A stretch of 64,000 bases of DNA from Pontederia crassipes (GCA_030549335.1 CM060197.1:17062501-17126500); one strand, 5' to 3'. Shown: positions 12,486 through 26,984, counted from the first letter of the stretch. A program made the numbers and translations. Notes: a model not told the origin generated them from the letters alone.

Positions 12486-13500
12486 TTACAACCTTTGGGT
12501 GTCCTAAGAGGTGATAGATCTTTGGAACTTTAACTCTATTTCAAACCGAAGTTGAACCGTTACAATCAATGATAAAGCTCTTGGGGATTAGAGTCTTAGA
12601 GTAAGGTTCAAAGCTATAAGTTATAGATACTTATTACATCCTTTGGGTGTCCTAAGAGGTGATAGATCTTTGGAACTTTAACTCTATTTCAAACCGAAGT
12701 TGAACCGTTACAATCAATGATAAAGCTCTTGGGGATTAGAGTCTTAGAGTAAGGTTCAAAGCTATAAGTTATAGATACTTATTACCACCTTTGGGTGTCC
12801 TAAGAGGTGATTGATCTTTGGAACTTTAACTCTATTTCAAACCGAAGTTGAACCGTTACAATCAATGTTAAAGCTCTTGGGGATTAGAGTCTTAGAGTAA
12901 GGTTCAAAGCTATAAGTTATAGATACTTATTACATACTTTGGGTGTCCTAAGAGATGATAGATCTCAAGAACATTAACTCTATTTCAAACTGAAGTTGAA
13001 CCGTTACAATCAATGATAAAGCTCTTGGGGATTAGAGTCTTAGAGTAAGGTTCAAAGCTATAAGTTATAGATACTTATTACAACCTTTTGGTGTCTTAAG
13101 AGGTGATAGGTCTTTGGAACTTTAACTCTATTTCAAACCGAAGTTGAACCGTTACAATCAACGTTAAAGCTCTTGGGGATTAGAGTCTTAGAGTAAGGTT
13201 CAAAGCTATAAGTTATAGATACTTATTACATACTTTGGGTGTCCTAAGAGATGATAGATCTCAACAACATTAACTCTATTTCAAACCGAAGTTGAACCGT
13301 TACAATCAATGATAAAGCTCTTGGGGATTAGAGTCTTAGAGTAAGGTTCAAAGCTATAAGTTATAGATACTTATTACAACCTTTGGGTGTCCTAAGAGGT
13401 GATAGATCTTTGGAACTTTAATTCTATTTCAAACCGAAGTTGAACCGTTACAATCAATGATAAAGCTCTTGGGGATTAGAGTCTTAGAGTAAGGTTCAAA

Positions 13501-15296
13501 CCTATAAGTTATAGATACTTATTACATCCTTTGGGTGTCTTAAGAGGTGATAGATCTCAAGAACTTTAACTCTATTTCAAATCGAAGTTGAACCGTTACA
13601 ATCAATGATAAAACTCTTGGGGATTAGAGTCTTAGAGTAAGGTTCAAAGCTATAAGTTATAGATACTTATTACAACCTTTGGGTGTCCTAAGAGGTGATA
13701 GATCTTTGGAACTTTAACTCTATTTCAAACCGAAGTTGAACCGTTACAATCAATGATAAAGCTCTTGGGGATTAGAGTCTTAGAGTAAGGTTCAAAGCTA
13801 TAAGTTATAGATACTTATTACATCCTTTGGGTGTCCTAAGAGGTGATAGATCTTTGAAACTTTAACTCTATTTCAAACCGAAGTTGAACCGTTACAATCA
13901 ATGATAAAGCTCTTGGGGATTAGAGTCTTAGAGTAAGGTTCAAAGCTATAAGTTATAGATACTTATTACAACCTTTGGGTGTCCTAAGAGGTGATAGATC
14001 TTTGGAACTTTAACTCTATTTCAAACCGAAGTTGAACCGTTACAATCAATGATAAAGCTCTTGGGGATTAGAGTCTTAGAGTAAGGTTCAAAGCTATAAG
14101 TTATAGATACTTATTACAACCTTTTGGTGTCTTAAGAGGTGATAGGTCTTTGGAACTTTAACTCTATTTCAAACCGAAGTTGAACCGTTACAATCAACGT
14201 TAAAGCTCTTGGGGATTAGAGTCTTAGAGTAAGGTTCAAAGCTATAAGTTATAGATACTTATTACATACTTTGGGTGTCCTAAGAGATGATAGATCTCAA
14301 GAACATTAACTCTATTTCAAACCGAAGTTGAACCTTACAATCAATGATAAAGCTCTTGGGGATTAGAGTCTTAGAGTAAGGTTCAAAGCTATAAGTTATA
14401 GAAACTTATTACAACCTTTGGGTGTCCTAAGAGGTGATAGATCTTTGAAACTTTAACTCAATTTCAAACCGAAGTTGAACCGTTACAATCAATGATAAAG
14501 CTCTTGGGGATTAGAGTCTTAGAGTAAGGTTCAAAGCTATAAGTTATAGATACTTATTACAACCTTTGGGTGTCCTAAGAGGTGATAGATCTTTGGAACT
14601 TTAACTCTATTTCAAACCGAAGTTGAACCGTTACAATCAATGATAAAGTTCTTGGGGATTAGAGTCTTAGAGTAAGGTTCAAAGCTATAAGTTATAGATA
14701 CTTATTACATCCTTTGGGTGTCGTAAGAGGTGATAGATCTTTGGAACTTTAACTCTATTTCAAACCGAAGTTGAACCGTTACAATCAATGATAAAGCTCT
14801 TGGGGATTAGAGTCTTAGAGTAAGGTTCAAAGCTATAAGTTATAGATACTTATTACATACTTTGGGTGTCCTAAGAGGTGATAGATCTTTGGAACTTTAA
14901 CTCTATTTCAAACCGAAGTTGAACCATTACAATCAATGTTAAAGCTCTTGGGGATTAGAGACTTTGAGTAAGGTTCAAAGCTATAAGTTATAGATACTTA
15001 TTACATACTTTGGGTGTCCTAAGAGATGATAGATTTCAAGAACATTAACCCTATTTCAAACCGAAGTTGAACCGTTACAATCAATGATAAAGCTCTTGGG
15101 GATTAGAGTCTTAGAGTAAGGTTGAAAGCTATAAGTTATAGATACTTATTACAACCTTTGGGTGTCCTAAGAGGTGATAGATCTTTGGAACTTTAACTCT
15201 ATTTCAAACCGAAGTTGAACCGTTACAATCAATGATAAAGCTCTTGGGGATTACAGTCTTAGAGTAAGGTTCAAAGCTATAAGTTATAGATACTTA
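13501..15296. repeat. Family A segment, second copy of 2,811-bp-offset duplication
   Basis: This is the partner of 10,690-12,485. It begins in a CAAACCTATAAG monomer and ends after the GATTACAGTC monomer at about 15,252. In this copy the monomer near 15,101 has GATTAGAGTC where its partner near 12,292 has GATTACAGTC. After the end, the sequence moves to the CCACC/GTGATTGATC monomer that also occurs near 12,784, so a further duplication (offset about 2,515 bp, CAACGTT at 13,159 and 15,674) is stacked on this one. Confidence 0.8.
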
Positions 15297-18200
15297 TTAC
15301 CACCTTTGGGTGTCCTAAGAGGTGATTGATCTTTGGAACTTTAACTCTATTTCAAACCGAAGTTGAACCGTTACAATCAATGTTAAAGCTCTTGGGGATT
15401 AGAGTCTTAGAGTAAGGTTCAAAGCTATAAGTTATAGATACTTATTACATACTTTGGGTGTCCTAAGAGATGATAGATCTCAACAACATTAACTCTATTT
15501 CAAACCGAAGTTGAACCGTTACAATCAATGATAAAGCTCTTGGGGATTAGAGTCTTAGAGTAAGGTTCAAAGCTATAAGTTATAGATACTTATTACAACC
15601 TTTTGGTGTCTTAAGAGGTGATAGGTCTTTGGAACTTTAACTCTATTTCAAACCGAAGTTGAACCGTTACAATCAACGTTAAAGCTCTTGGGGATTAGAG
15701 TCTTAGAGTAAGGTTCAAAGCTATAAGTTATAGATACTTATTACATACTTTGGTTGTCCTAAGAGATGATAGATCTAGAGAACATTAACTCTATTTCAAA
15801 CCGAAGTTGAACCTTACAATCAATGATAAAGCTCTTGGGGATTAGAGTCTTAGATTAAGGTTCAAAGCTATAAGTTATAGAAACTTATTACAACCTTTGG
15901 GTGTCCTAAGAGGTGATAGATCTTTGAAACTTTAACTCTATTTCAAACCGAAGTTGAATCGTTACAATCAATGATAAAGCTCTTGGGGATTAGAGTCTTA
16001 GAGTAAGGTTCAAAGCTATAAGTTATAGATACTTATTACAACCTTTGGGTGTCCTAAGAGGTGATAGATCTTTGGAACTTTAACTCTATTTCAAACCGAA
16101 GTTGAACCGTTACAATCAATGATAAAGCTCTTGGGGATTAGAGTCTTAGAGTAAGGTTCAAAGCTATAAGTTATAGATACTTATTACATCCTTTGGGTGT
16201 CCTAAGAGGTGATAGAACTTTGGAACTTTAACTCTATTTCAAACCGAAGTTGAACCGTTACAATCAATGATAAAGCTCTTGGGGATTAGAGTCTTAGAGT
16301 AAGGTTCAAAGCGATAAGTTATAGATACTTATTACAACCTTTTGGTGTCTTAAGAGGTTATAGGGGTTTGGAACTTTAACTCTATTTCAAACCGAAGTTG
16401 AACCGTTACAATCAATGTTAAAGCTCTTGGGGATTAGAGTCTTAGAGTAAGGTTCAAAGCTATAAGTTATAGATACTTATTACATACTTTGGGTGTCCTA
16501 AGAGATGATAGATCTCAAGAACATTAACTCTATTTCAAACCGAAATTGAACCGTTACAATCAATGATAAAGCTCTTGGGGATTAGAGTATTAGAGTAAGG
16601 TTCAAAGCTATAAGTTATAGAAACTTATTACAACCTTTGGGTGTCCTAAGAGGTGATAGATCTTTGAAACTTTAACTCTATTTCAAACCGAAGTTGAACC
16701 GTTACAATCAATGATAAAGCTCTTGGGGATTAGAGTCTTAGAGTAAGGTTCAAAGCTATAAGTTATAGATACTTATTACAACCTTTGGGTGTCCTAAGAG
16801 GTGATAGATCTTTGGAGCTTTAACTCTATTTCAAACCGAAGTTGAACCGTTACAATCAATGATAAAGCTCTTGGGGATTAGAGTCTTAGAGTAAGGTTCA
16901 AAGCTATAAGTTATAGATACTTATTACAACCTTTGGGTGTCCTAAGAGGTGATAGATCTTTGGAACTTTAACTCTATTTCAAACCGAAGTTGAACCGTTA
17001 CAATTAAAGCTCTTGGGGATTAGAGTCTTAGAGTAAGGTTCAAAGCTATAAGTTATAGATACTTATTACCACCTTTGGGTGTCCTAAGAGGTGATAGATC
17101 TTTGGAACTTTAACTCTATTTCAAACCGAAGTTCAACCGTTACAATCAATGTTAAAGCTCTTGGGGATTAGAGTCTTAGAGTAAGGTTCAAAGCTATAAG
17201 TTATAGATACTTATTACATACTTTGGGTGTCCTAAGAGATGATAGATCTCAACAACATTAACTCTATTTCAAACCGAAGTTGAACCGTTACAATCAATGA
17301 TAAAGCTCTTGGGGATTAGAGTCTTAGAGTAAGGTTCAAAGCTATAAGTTATAGATACTTATTACCACCTTTGGGTGTCCTAAGAGGTGATTGATCTTTG
17401 GAACTTTAACTCTATTTCAAACCGAAGTTGAACCGTTACAATCAATGTTAAAGCTCTTGGGGATTAGAGTCTTAGAGTAAGGTTCAAAGCTATAAGTTAT
17501 AGATACTTATTACATACTTTGGGTGTCCTAAGAGATGATAGATCTCAAGAACATTAACTCTATTTCAAACTGAAGTTGAACCGTTACAATCAATGATAAA
17601 GCTCTTGGGGATTAGAGTCTTAGAGTAAGGTTCAAAGCTATAAGTTATAGATACTTATTACAACCTTTTGGTGTCTTAAGAGGTGATAGGTCTTTGGAAC
17701 TTTAACTCTATTTCAAACCGAAGTTGAACCGTTACAATCAACGTTAAAGCTCTTGGGGATTAGAGTCTTAGAGTAAGGTTCAAAGCTATAAGTTATAGAT
17801 ACTTATTACATACTTTGGTTGTCCTAAGAGATGATAGATCTCAAGAACATTAACTCTATTTCAAACCGAAGTTGAACCTTACAATCAATGATAAAGCTCT
17901 TGGGGATTAGAGTCTTAGAGTAAGGTTCAAAGCTATAAGTTATAGAAACTTATTACAACCTTTGGGTGTCCTAAGAGGTGATAGATCTTTGAAACTTTAA
18001 CTCTATTTCAAACCGAAGTTGAATCGTTACAATCAATGATAAAGCTCTTGGGGATTAGAGTCTTAGAGTAAGGTTCAAAGCTATAAGTTATAGATACTTA
18101 TTACAACCTTTGGGTGTCCTAAGAGGTGATAGATCTTTGGAACTTTAACTCTATTTCAAACCGAAGTTGAACCGTTACAATCAATGATAAAGCTCTTGGG

Positions 18201-19390
18201 GATTAGAGTCTTAGAGTAAGGTTCAAAGCTATAAGTTATAGATACTTATTACATCCTTTGGGTGTCCTAAGAGGTGATAGATCTTTGGAACTTTAACTCT
18301 ATTTCAAACCGAAGTTGAACCGTTACAATCAATGATAAAGCTCTTGGGGATTAGAGTCTTAGAGTAAGGTTCAAAGCGATAAGTTATAGATACTTATTAC
18401 AACCTTTTGGTGTCTTAAGAGGTTATAGGTCTTTGGAACTTTAACTCTATTTCAAACCGAAGTTGAACCGTTACAATCAATGTTAAAGCTCTTGGGGATT
18501 AGAGTCTTAGAGTAAGGTTCAAAGCTATAAGTTATAGATACTTATTACATACTTTGGGTGTCCTAAGAGATGATATATCTCAAGAACATTAACTCTATTT
18601 CAAACCGAAGTTGAACCGTTACAATCAATGATAAAGCTCTTGGGGATTAGAGTCTTAGAGTAAGGTTCAAAGCTATAAGTTATAGAAACTTATTACAACC
18701 TTTGGGTGTCCTAAGAGGTGATAGATCTTTGAAACTTTAACTCTATTTCAATCCGAAGTTGAACCGTTACAATCAATGATAAAGCTCTTGGGGATTAGAG
18801 TCTTAGAGTAAGGTTCAAAGCTATAAGTTATAGATACTTATTACAACCTTTGGGTGTCCTAAGAGGTGATAGATCTTTGGAGCTTTAACTCTATTTCAAA
18901 CCGAAGTTGAACCGTTACAATCAATGATAAAGCTCTTGGGGATTAGAGTCTTAGAGTAAGGTTCAAAGCTATAAGTTATAGATACTTATTACAACCTTTG
19001 GGTGTCCTAAGAGGTGATAGATCTTTGGAACTTTAACTCTATTTCAAACCCAAGTTGAACCGTTACAATTAAAGCTCTTGGGGATTAGAGTCTTAGAGTA
19101 AGGTTCAAAGCTATAAGTTATAGATACTTATTACCACCTTTGGGTGTCCTAAGAGGTGATAGATCTTTGGAACTTTAACTCTATTTCAAACCGAAGTTCA
19201 ACCGTTACAATCAATGTTAAAGCTCTTGGGGATTAGAGTCTTAGAGTAAGGTTCAAAGCTATAAGTTATAGATACTTATTACATACTTTGGGTGTCCTAA
19301 GAGATGATAGATCTCAAGAACATTAACTCTATTTCAAACCGAAGTTGAACCGTTACAATCAATGATAAAGCTCTTGGGGATTAGAGTCTT
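15296..19390. repeat. Two tandem copies of a 2,065-bp, 14-monomer unit
   Basis: The unit runs from a CCACC monomer (15,300 and 17,365) and repeats with offset 2,065 bp. Agreement comes from CAACGTT at 15,674 and 17,739, GCGATAAG at 16,311 and 18,376, GGAGCTT at 16,814 and 18,879, and the six-base-deleted CAATTAAAG at 17,001 and 19,066. The size is 14 monomers (2,072) less the six-base deletion and the one-base GAACCTTACAAT deletion. The copies differ at only a few sites, such as CAACAACATT (about 15,480) against CAAGAACATT and GGGGTTTGG (about 16,362) against GGTCTTTGG. It contains the parts from which the 1,622-bp HOR to the right is built. Confidence 0.85.
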
Positions 19391-21239
19391 AGAGTAAGTT
19401 TCAAAGCTATAAGTTATAGAAACTTATTACAACCTTTGGGTGTCCTAAGAGGTGATAGATCTTTGAAACTTTAACTCTATTTCAAACCGAAGTTGAACCG
19501 TTACAATCAATGATAAAGCTCTTGGGGATTAGAGTCTTAGAGTAAGGTTCAAAGCTATAAGTTATAGATACTTATTACAACCTTTGGGTGTCCTAAGAGG
19601 TGATAGATCTTTGGAGCTTTAACTCTATTTCAAACCGAAGTTGAACCGTTACAATCAATGATAAAGCTCTTGGGGATTAGAGTCTTAGAGTAAGGTTCAA
19701 AGCTATAAGTTATAGATACTTATTACAACCTTTGGGTGTCCTAAGAGGTGATAGATCTTTGGAACTTTAACTCTATTTCAAACCGAAGTTGAACCGTTAC
19801 AATCAATGTTAAAGCTCTTGGGGATTAGAGTCTTAGAGTAAGGTTCAAAGCTATAAGTTATAGATACTTATTACATACTTTGGGTGTCCTAAGAGATGAT
19901 AGATCTCAAGAACATTAACTCTATTTCAAACTGAAGTTGAACCGTTACAATCAATGATAAAGCTCTTGGGGATTAGAGTCTTAGAGTAAGGTTCAAAGCT
20001 ATAAGTTATAGATACTTATTACAACCTTTTGGTGTCTTAAGAGGTGATAGGTCTTTGGAACTTTAACTCTATTTCAAACCGAAGTTGAACCGTTACAATC
20101 AACGTTAAAGCTCTTGGGGATTAGAGTCTTAGAGTAAGGTTCAAAGCTATAAGTTATAGATACTTATTACATACTTTGGTTGTCCTAAGAGATGATAGAT
20201 CTCAAGAACATTAACTCTATTTCAAACCGAAGTTGAACCTTACAATCAATGATAAAGCTCTTGGGGATTAGAGTCTTAGAGTAAGGTTCAAAGCTATAAG
20301 TTATAGAAACTTATTACAACCTTTGGGTGTCCTAAGAGGTGATAGATCTTTGAAACTTTAACTCTATTTCAAACCGAAGTTGAATCGTTACAATCAATGA
20401 TAAAGCTCTTGGGGATTAGAGTCTTAGAGTAAGGTTCAAAGCTATAAGTTATAGATACTTATTACAACCTTTGGGTGTCCTAAGAGGTGATAGATCTTTG
20501 GAACTTTAACTCTATTTCAAACCGAAGTTGAACCGTTACAATCAATGATAAAGCTCTTGGGGATTAGAGTCTTAGAGTAAGGTTCAAAGCTATAAGTTAT
20601 AGATACTTATTACATCCTTTGGGTGTCCTAAGAGGTGATAGATCTTTGGAACTTTAACTCTATTTCAAACCGAAGTTGAACCGTTACAATCAATGATAAA
20701 GCTCTTGGGGATTAGAGTCTTAGAGTAAGGTTCAAAGCGATAAGTTATAGATACTTATTACAACCTTTTGGTGTCTTAAGAGGTTATAGGTCTTTGGAAC
20801 TTTAACTCTATTTCAAACCGAAGTTGAACCGTTACAATCAATGTTAAAGCTCTTGGGGATTAGAGTCTTAGAGTAAGGTTCAAAGCTATAAGTTATAGAT
20901 ACTTATTACATACTTTGGGTGTCCTAAGAGATGATATATCTCAAGAACATTAACTCTATTTCAAACCGAAGTTGAACCGTTACAATCAATGATAAAGCTC
21001 TTGGGGATTAGAGTCTTAGAGTAAGGTTCAAAGCTATAAGTTATAGAAACTTATTACAACCTTTGGGTGTCCTAAGAGGTGATAGATCTTTGAAACTTTA
21101 ACTCTATTTCAAACCGAAGTTGAACCGTTACAATCAATGATAAAGCTCTTGGGGATTAGAGTCTTAGAGTAAGGTTCAAAGCTATAAGTTATAGATACTT
21201 ATTACAACCTTTGGGTGTCCTAAGAGGTGATAGATCTTT

Positions 21240-21973
21240 GGAGCTTTAACTCTATTTCAAACCGAAGTTGAACCGTTACATTCAATGATAAAGCTCTTGG
21301 GGATTAGAGTCTTAGAGTAAGGTTCAAAGCTATAAGTTATAGATACTTATTACAACCTTTGGGTGTCCTAAGAGGTGATAGATCTTTGGAACTTTAACTC
21401 TATTTCAAACCCAAGTTGAACCGTTACAATTAAAGCTCTTGGGGATTAGAGTCTTAGAGTAAGGTTCAAAGCTATAAGTTATAGATACTTATTACCACCT
21501 TTGGGTGTCCTAAGAGGTGATAGATCTTTGGAACTTTAACTCTATTTCAAACCGAAGTTCAACCGTTACAATCAATGTTAAAGCTCTTGGGGATTAGAGT
21601 CTTAGAGTAAGGTTCAAAGCTATAAGTTATAGATACTTATTACATACTTTGGGTGTCCTAAGAGATGATAGATCTCAAGAACATTAACTCTATTTCAAAC
21701 CGAAGTTGAACCGTTACAATCAATGATAAAGCTCTTGGGGATTAGAGTCTTAGAGTAAGTTTCAAAGCTATAAGTTATAGAAACTTATTACAACCTTTGG
21801 GTGTCCTAAGAGGTGATAGATCTTTGAAACTTTAACTCTATTTCAAACCGAAGTTGAACCGTTACAATCAATGATAAAGCTCTTGGGGATTAGAGTCTTA
21901 GAGTAAGGTTCAAAGCTATAAGTTATAGATACTTATTACAACCTTTGGGTGTCCTAAGAGGTGATAGATCTTT
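21240..21973. repeat. 734-bp five-monomer HOR unit (representative)
   Basis: Counting from GGAGCTT, the five monomers are: one with CTTTGGAGCTT; one of 142 bp with CAAACCCAAG and a six-base deletion (CAATTAAAG); one with CCACC, GTTCAACC and GTTAAAG; one with CATAC, GAGATGATAG and CAAGAACATT; and one with GTTTCAAAG, AGAAACTTATT and CTTTGAAAC. The length is five times 148 less six. Other copies start at 18,879, 22,862, 23,596, 25,218 and 26,840. The last of these has CAAACCGAAG instead of CAAACCCAAG in its short monomer. Confidence 0.88.
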
Positions 21974-22861
21974 GGAGCTTTAACTCTATTTCAAACCGAA
22001 GTTGAACCGTTACAATCAATGATAAAGCTCTTGGGGATTAGAGTCTTAGAGTAAGGTTCAAAGCTATAAGTTATAGATACTTATTACAACCTTTGGGTGT
22101 CCTAAGAGGTGATAGATCTTTGGAACTTTAACTCTATTTCAAACCGAAGTTGAACCGTTACAATCAATGATAAAGCTCTTGGGGATTAGAGTCTTAGAGT
22201 AAGGTTCAAAGCTATAAGTTATAGATACTTATTACATCCTTTGGGTGTCCTAAGAGGTGATAGATCTTTGGAACTTTAACTCTATTTCAAACCGAAGTTG
22301 AACCGTTACAATCAATGATAAAGCTCTTGGGGATTAGAGTCTTAGAGTAAGGTTCAAAGCGATAAGTTATAGATACTTATTACAACCTTTTGGTGTCTTA
22401 AGAGGTTATAGGTCTTTGGAACTTTAACTCTATTTCAAACCGAAGTTGAACCGTTACAATCAATGTTAAAGCTCTTGGGGATTAGAGTCTTAGAGTAAGG
22501 TTCAAAGCTATAAGTTATAGATACTTATTACATACTTTGGGTGTCCTAAGAGATGATATATCTCAAGAACATTAACTCTATTTCAAACCGAAGTTGAACC
22601 GTTACAATCAATGATAAAGCTCTTGGGGATTAGAGTCTTAGAGTAAGGTTCAAAGCTATAAGTTATAGAAACTTATTACAACCTTTGGGTGTCCTAAGAG
22701 GTGATAGATCTTTGAAACTTTAACTCTATTTCAAACCGAAGTTGAACCGTTACAATCAATGATAAAGCTCTTGGGGATTAGAGTCTTAGAGTAAGGTTCA
22801 AAGCTATAAGTTATAGATACTTATTACAACCTTTGGGTGTCCTAAGAGGTGATAGATCTTT
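21974..22861. repeat. 888-bp six-monomer HOR unit (representative)
   Basis: The six monomers in order are: CTTTGGAGCTT; a plain family A monomer with CAATGATAAAG; a CATCC monomer; a GCGATAAG monomer with CCTTTTGG, CTTAAGAGG, GGTTATAGG and GTTAAAG; a CATAC monomer with GATATATCTC; and an AGAAACTTATT monomer with CTTTGAAAC. The total is exactly six times 148. Other copies begin at 24,330 and 25,952. The 24,330 copy has GATAGATCTC where this one has GATATATCTC. The first and last monomers match those of the 734-bp unit, so the two units look like length variants exchanging a middle segment. Confidence 0.87.
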
Positions 22862-24329
22862 GGAGCTTTAACTCTATTTCAAACCGAAGTTGAACCGTTA
22901 CAATCAATGATAAAGCTCTTGGGGATTAGAGTCTTAGAGTAAGGTTCAAAGCTATAAGTTATAGATACTTATTACAACCTTTGGGTGTCCTAAGAGGTGA
23001 TAGATCTTTGGAACTTTAACTCTATTTCAAACCCAAGTTGAACCGTTACAATTAAAGCTCTTGGGGATTAGAGTCTTAGAGTAAGGTTCAAAGCTATAAG
23101 TTATAGATACTTATTACCACCTTTGGGTGTCCTAAGAGGTGATAGATCTTTGGAACTTTAACTCTATTTCAAACCGAAGTTCAACCGTTACAATCAATGT
23201 TAAAGCTCTTGGGGATTAGAGTCTTAGAGTAAGGTTCAAAGCTATAAGTTATAGATACTTATTACATACTTTGGGTGTCCTAAGAGATGATAGATCTCAA
23301 GAACATTAACTCTATTTCAAACCGAAGTTGAACCGTTACAATCAATGATAAAGCTCTTGGGGATTAGAGTCTTAGAGTAAGTTTCAAAGCTATAAGTTAT
23401 AGAAACTTATTACAACCTTTGGGTGTCCTAAGAGGTGATAGATCTTTGAAACTTTAACTCTATTTCAAACCGAAGTTGAACCGTTACAATCAATGATAAA
23501 GCTCTTGGGGATTAGAGTCTTAGAGTAAGGTTCAAAGCTATAAGTTATAGATACTTATTACAACCTTTGGGTGTCCTAAGAGGTGATAGATCTTTGGAGC
23601 TTTAACTCTATTTCAAACCGAAGTTGAACCGTTACAATCAATGATAAAGCTCTTGGGGATTAGAGTCTTAGAGTAAGGTTCAAAGCTATAAGTTATAGAT
23701 ACTTATTACAACCTTTGGGTGTCCTAAGAGGTGATAGATCTTTGGAACTTTAACTCTATTTCAAACCCAAGTTGAACCGTTACAATTAAAGCTCTTGGGG
23801 ATTAGAGTCTTAGAGTAAGGTTCAAAGCTATAAGTTATAGATACTTATTACCACCTTTGGGTGTCCTAAGAGGTGATAGATCTTTGGAACTTTAACTCTA
23901 TTTCAAACCGAAGTTCAACCGTTACAATCAATGTTAAAGCTCTTGGGGATTAGAGTCTTAGAGTAAGGTTCAAAGCTATAAGTTATAGATACTTATTACA
24001 TACTTTGGGTGTCCTAAGAGATGATAGATCTCAAGAACATTAACTCTATTTCAAACCGAAGTTGAACCGTTACAATCAATGATAAAGCTCTTGGGGATTA
24101 GAGTCTTAGAGTAAGTTTCAAAGCTATAAGTTATAGAAACTTATTACAACCTTTGGGTGTCCTAAGAGGTGATAGATCTTTGAAACTTTAACTCTATTTC
24201 AAACCGAAGTTGAACCGTTACAATCAATGATAAAGCTCTTGGGGATTAGAGTCTTAGAGTAAGGTTCAAAGCTATAAGTTATAGATACTTATTACAACCT
24301 TTGGGTGTCCTAAGAGGTGATAGATCTTT
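22862..24329. repeat. Two adjacent 734-bp units breaking the 5-6 alternation
   Basis: GGAGCTT at 22,862, 23,596 and 24,330 marks two consecutive 734-bp units, where the rest of the domain alternates 734 with 888. Both contain the 142-bp monomer (CAATTAAAG at 23,049 and 23,783). The pair is best explained as one extra 734-bp unit gained by unequal exchange within the HOR, or one 888-bp unit lost. It accounts for the 2,356-bp spacing of GCGATAAG between 22,359 and 24,715. Confidence 0.85.
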
Positions 24330-26984
24330 GGAGCTTTAACTCTATTTCAAACCGAAGTTGAACCGTTACAATCAATGATAAAGCTCTTGGGGATTAGAGT
24401 CTTAGAGTAAGGTTCAAAGCTATAAGTTATAGATACTTATTACAACCTTTGGGTGTCCTAAGAGGTGATAGATCTTTGGAACTTTAACTCTATTTCAAAC
24501 CGAAGTTGAACCGTTACAATCAATGATAAAGCTCTTGGGGATTAGAGTCTTAGAGTAAGGTTCAAAGCTATAAGTTATAGATACTTATTACATCCTTTGG
24601 GTGTCCTAAGAGGTGATAGATCTTTGGAACTTTAACTCTATTTCAAACCGAAGTTGAACCGTTACAATCAATGATAAAGCTCTTGGGGATTAGAGTCTTA
24701 GAGTAAGGTTCAAAGCGATAAGTTATAGATACTTATTACAACCTTTTGGTGTCTTAAGAGGTTATAGGTCTTTGGAACTTTAACTCTATTTCAAACCGAA
24801 GTTGAACCGTTACAATCAATGTTAAAGCTCTTGGGGATTAGAGTCTTAGAGTAAGGTTCAAAGCTATAAGTTATAGATACTTATTACATACTTTGGGTGT
24901 CCTAAGAGATGATAGATCTCAAGAACATTAACTCTATTTCAAACCGAAGTTGAACCGTTACAATCAATGATAAAGCTCTTGGGGATTAGAGTCTTAGAGT
25001 AAGTTTCAAAGCTATAAGTTATAGAAACTTATTACAACCTTTGGGTGTCCTAAGAGGTGATAGATCTTTGAAACTTTAACTCTATTTCAAACCGAAGTTG
25101 AACCGTTACAATCAATGATAAAGCTCTTGGGGATTAGAGTCTTAGAGTAAGGTTCAAAGCTATAAGTTATAGATACTTATTACAACCTTTGGGTGTCCTA
25201 AGAGGTGATAGATCTTTGGAGCTTTAACTCTATTTCAAACCGAAGTTGAACCGTTACAATCAATGATAAAGCTCTTGGGGATTAGAGTCTTAGAGTAAGG
25301 TTCAAAGCTATAAGTTATAGATACTTATTACAACCTTTGGGTGTCCTAAGAGGTGATAGATCTTTGGAACTTTAACTCTATTTCAAACCCAAGTTGAACC
25401 GTTACAATTAAAGCTCTTGGGGATTAGAGTCTTAGAGTAAGGTTCAAAGCTATAAGTTATAGATACTTATTACCACCTTTGGGTGTCCTAAGAGGTGATA
25501 GATCTTTGGAACTTTAACTCTATTTCAAACCGAAGTTCAACCGTTACAATCAATGTTAAAGCTCTTGGGGATTAGAGTCTTAGAGTAAGGTTCAAAGCTA
25601 TAAGTTATAGATACTTATTACATACTTTGGGTGTCCTAAGAGATGATAGATCTCAAGAACATTAACTCTATTTCAAACCGAAGTTGAACCGTTACAATCA
25701 ATGATAAAGCTCTTGGGGATTAGAGTCTTAGAGTAAGTTTCAAAGCTATAAGTTATAGAAACTTATTACAACCTTTGGGTGTCCTAAGAGGTGATAGATC
25801 TTTGAAACTTTAACTCTATTTCAAACCGAAGTTGAACCGTTACAATCAATGATAAAGCTCTTGGGGATTAGAGTCTTAGAGTAAGGTTCAAAGCTATAAG
25901 TTATAGATACTTATTACAACCTTTGGGTGTCCTAAGAGGTGATAGATCTTTGGAGCTTTAACTCTATTTCAAACCGAAGTTGAACCGTTACAATCAATGA
26001 TAAAGCTCTTGGGGATTAGAGTCTTAGAGTAAGGTTCAAAGCTATAAGTTATAGATACTTATTACAACCTTTGGGTGTCCTAAGAGGTGATAGATCTTTG
26101 GAACTTTAACTCTATTTCAAACCGAAGTTGAACCGTTACAATCAATGATAAAGCTCTTGGGGATTAGAGTCTTAGAGTAAGGTTCAAAGCTATAAGTTAT
26201 AGATACTTATTACATCCTTTGGGTGTCCTAAGAGGTGATAGATCTTTGGAACTTTAACTCTATTTCAAACCGAAGTTGAACCGTTACAATCAATGATAAA
26301 GCTCTTGGGGATTAGAGTCTTAGAGTAAGGTTCAAAGCGATAAGTTATAGATACTTATTACAACCTTTTGGTGTCTTAAGAGGTTATAGGTCTTTGGAAC
26401 TTTAACTCTATTTCAAACCGAAGTTGAACCGTTACAATCAATGTTAAAGCTCTTGGGGATTAGAGTCTTAGAGTAAGGTTCAAAGCTATAAGTTATAGAT
26501 ACTTATTACATACTTTGGGTGTCCTAAGAGATGATATATCTCAAGAACATTAACTCTATTTCAAACCGAAGTTGAACCGTTACAATCAATGATAAAGCTC
26601 TTGGGGATTAGAGTCTTAGAGTAAGGTTCAAAGCTATAAGTTATAGAAACTTATTACAACCTTTGGGTGTCCTAAGAGGTGATAGATCTTTGAAACTTTA
26701 ACTCTATTTCAAACCGAAGTTGAACCGTTACAATCAATGATAAAGCTCTTGGGGATTAGAGTCTTAGAGTAAGGTTCAAAGCTATAAGTTATAGATACTT
26801 ATTACAACCTTTGGGTGTCCTAAGAGGTGATAGATCTTTGGAGCTTTAACTCTATTTCAAACCGAAGTTGAACCGTTACAATCAATGATAAAGCTCTTGG
26901 GGATTAGAGTCTTAGAGTAAGGTTCAAAGCTATAAGTTATAGATACTTATTACAACCTTTGGGTGTCCTAAGAGGTGATAGATC

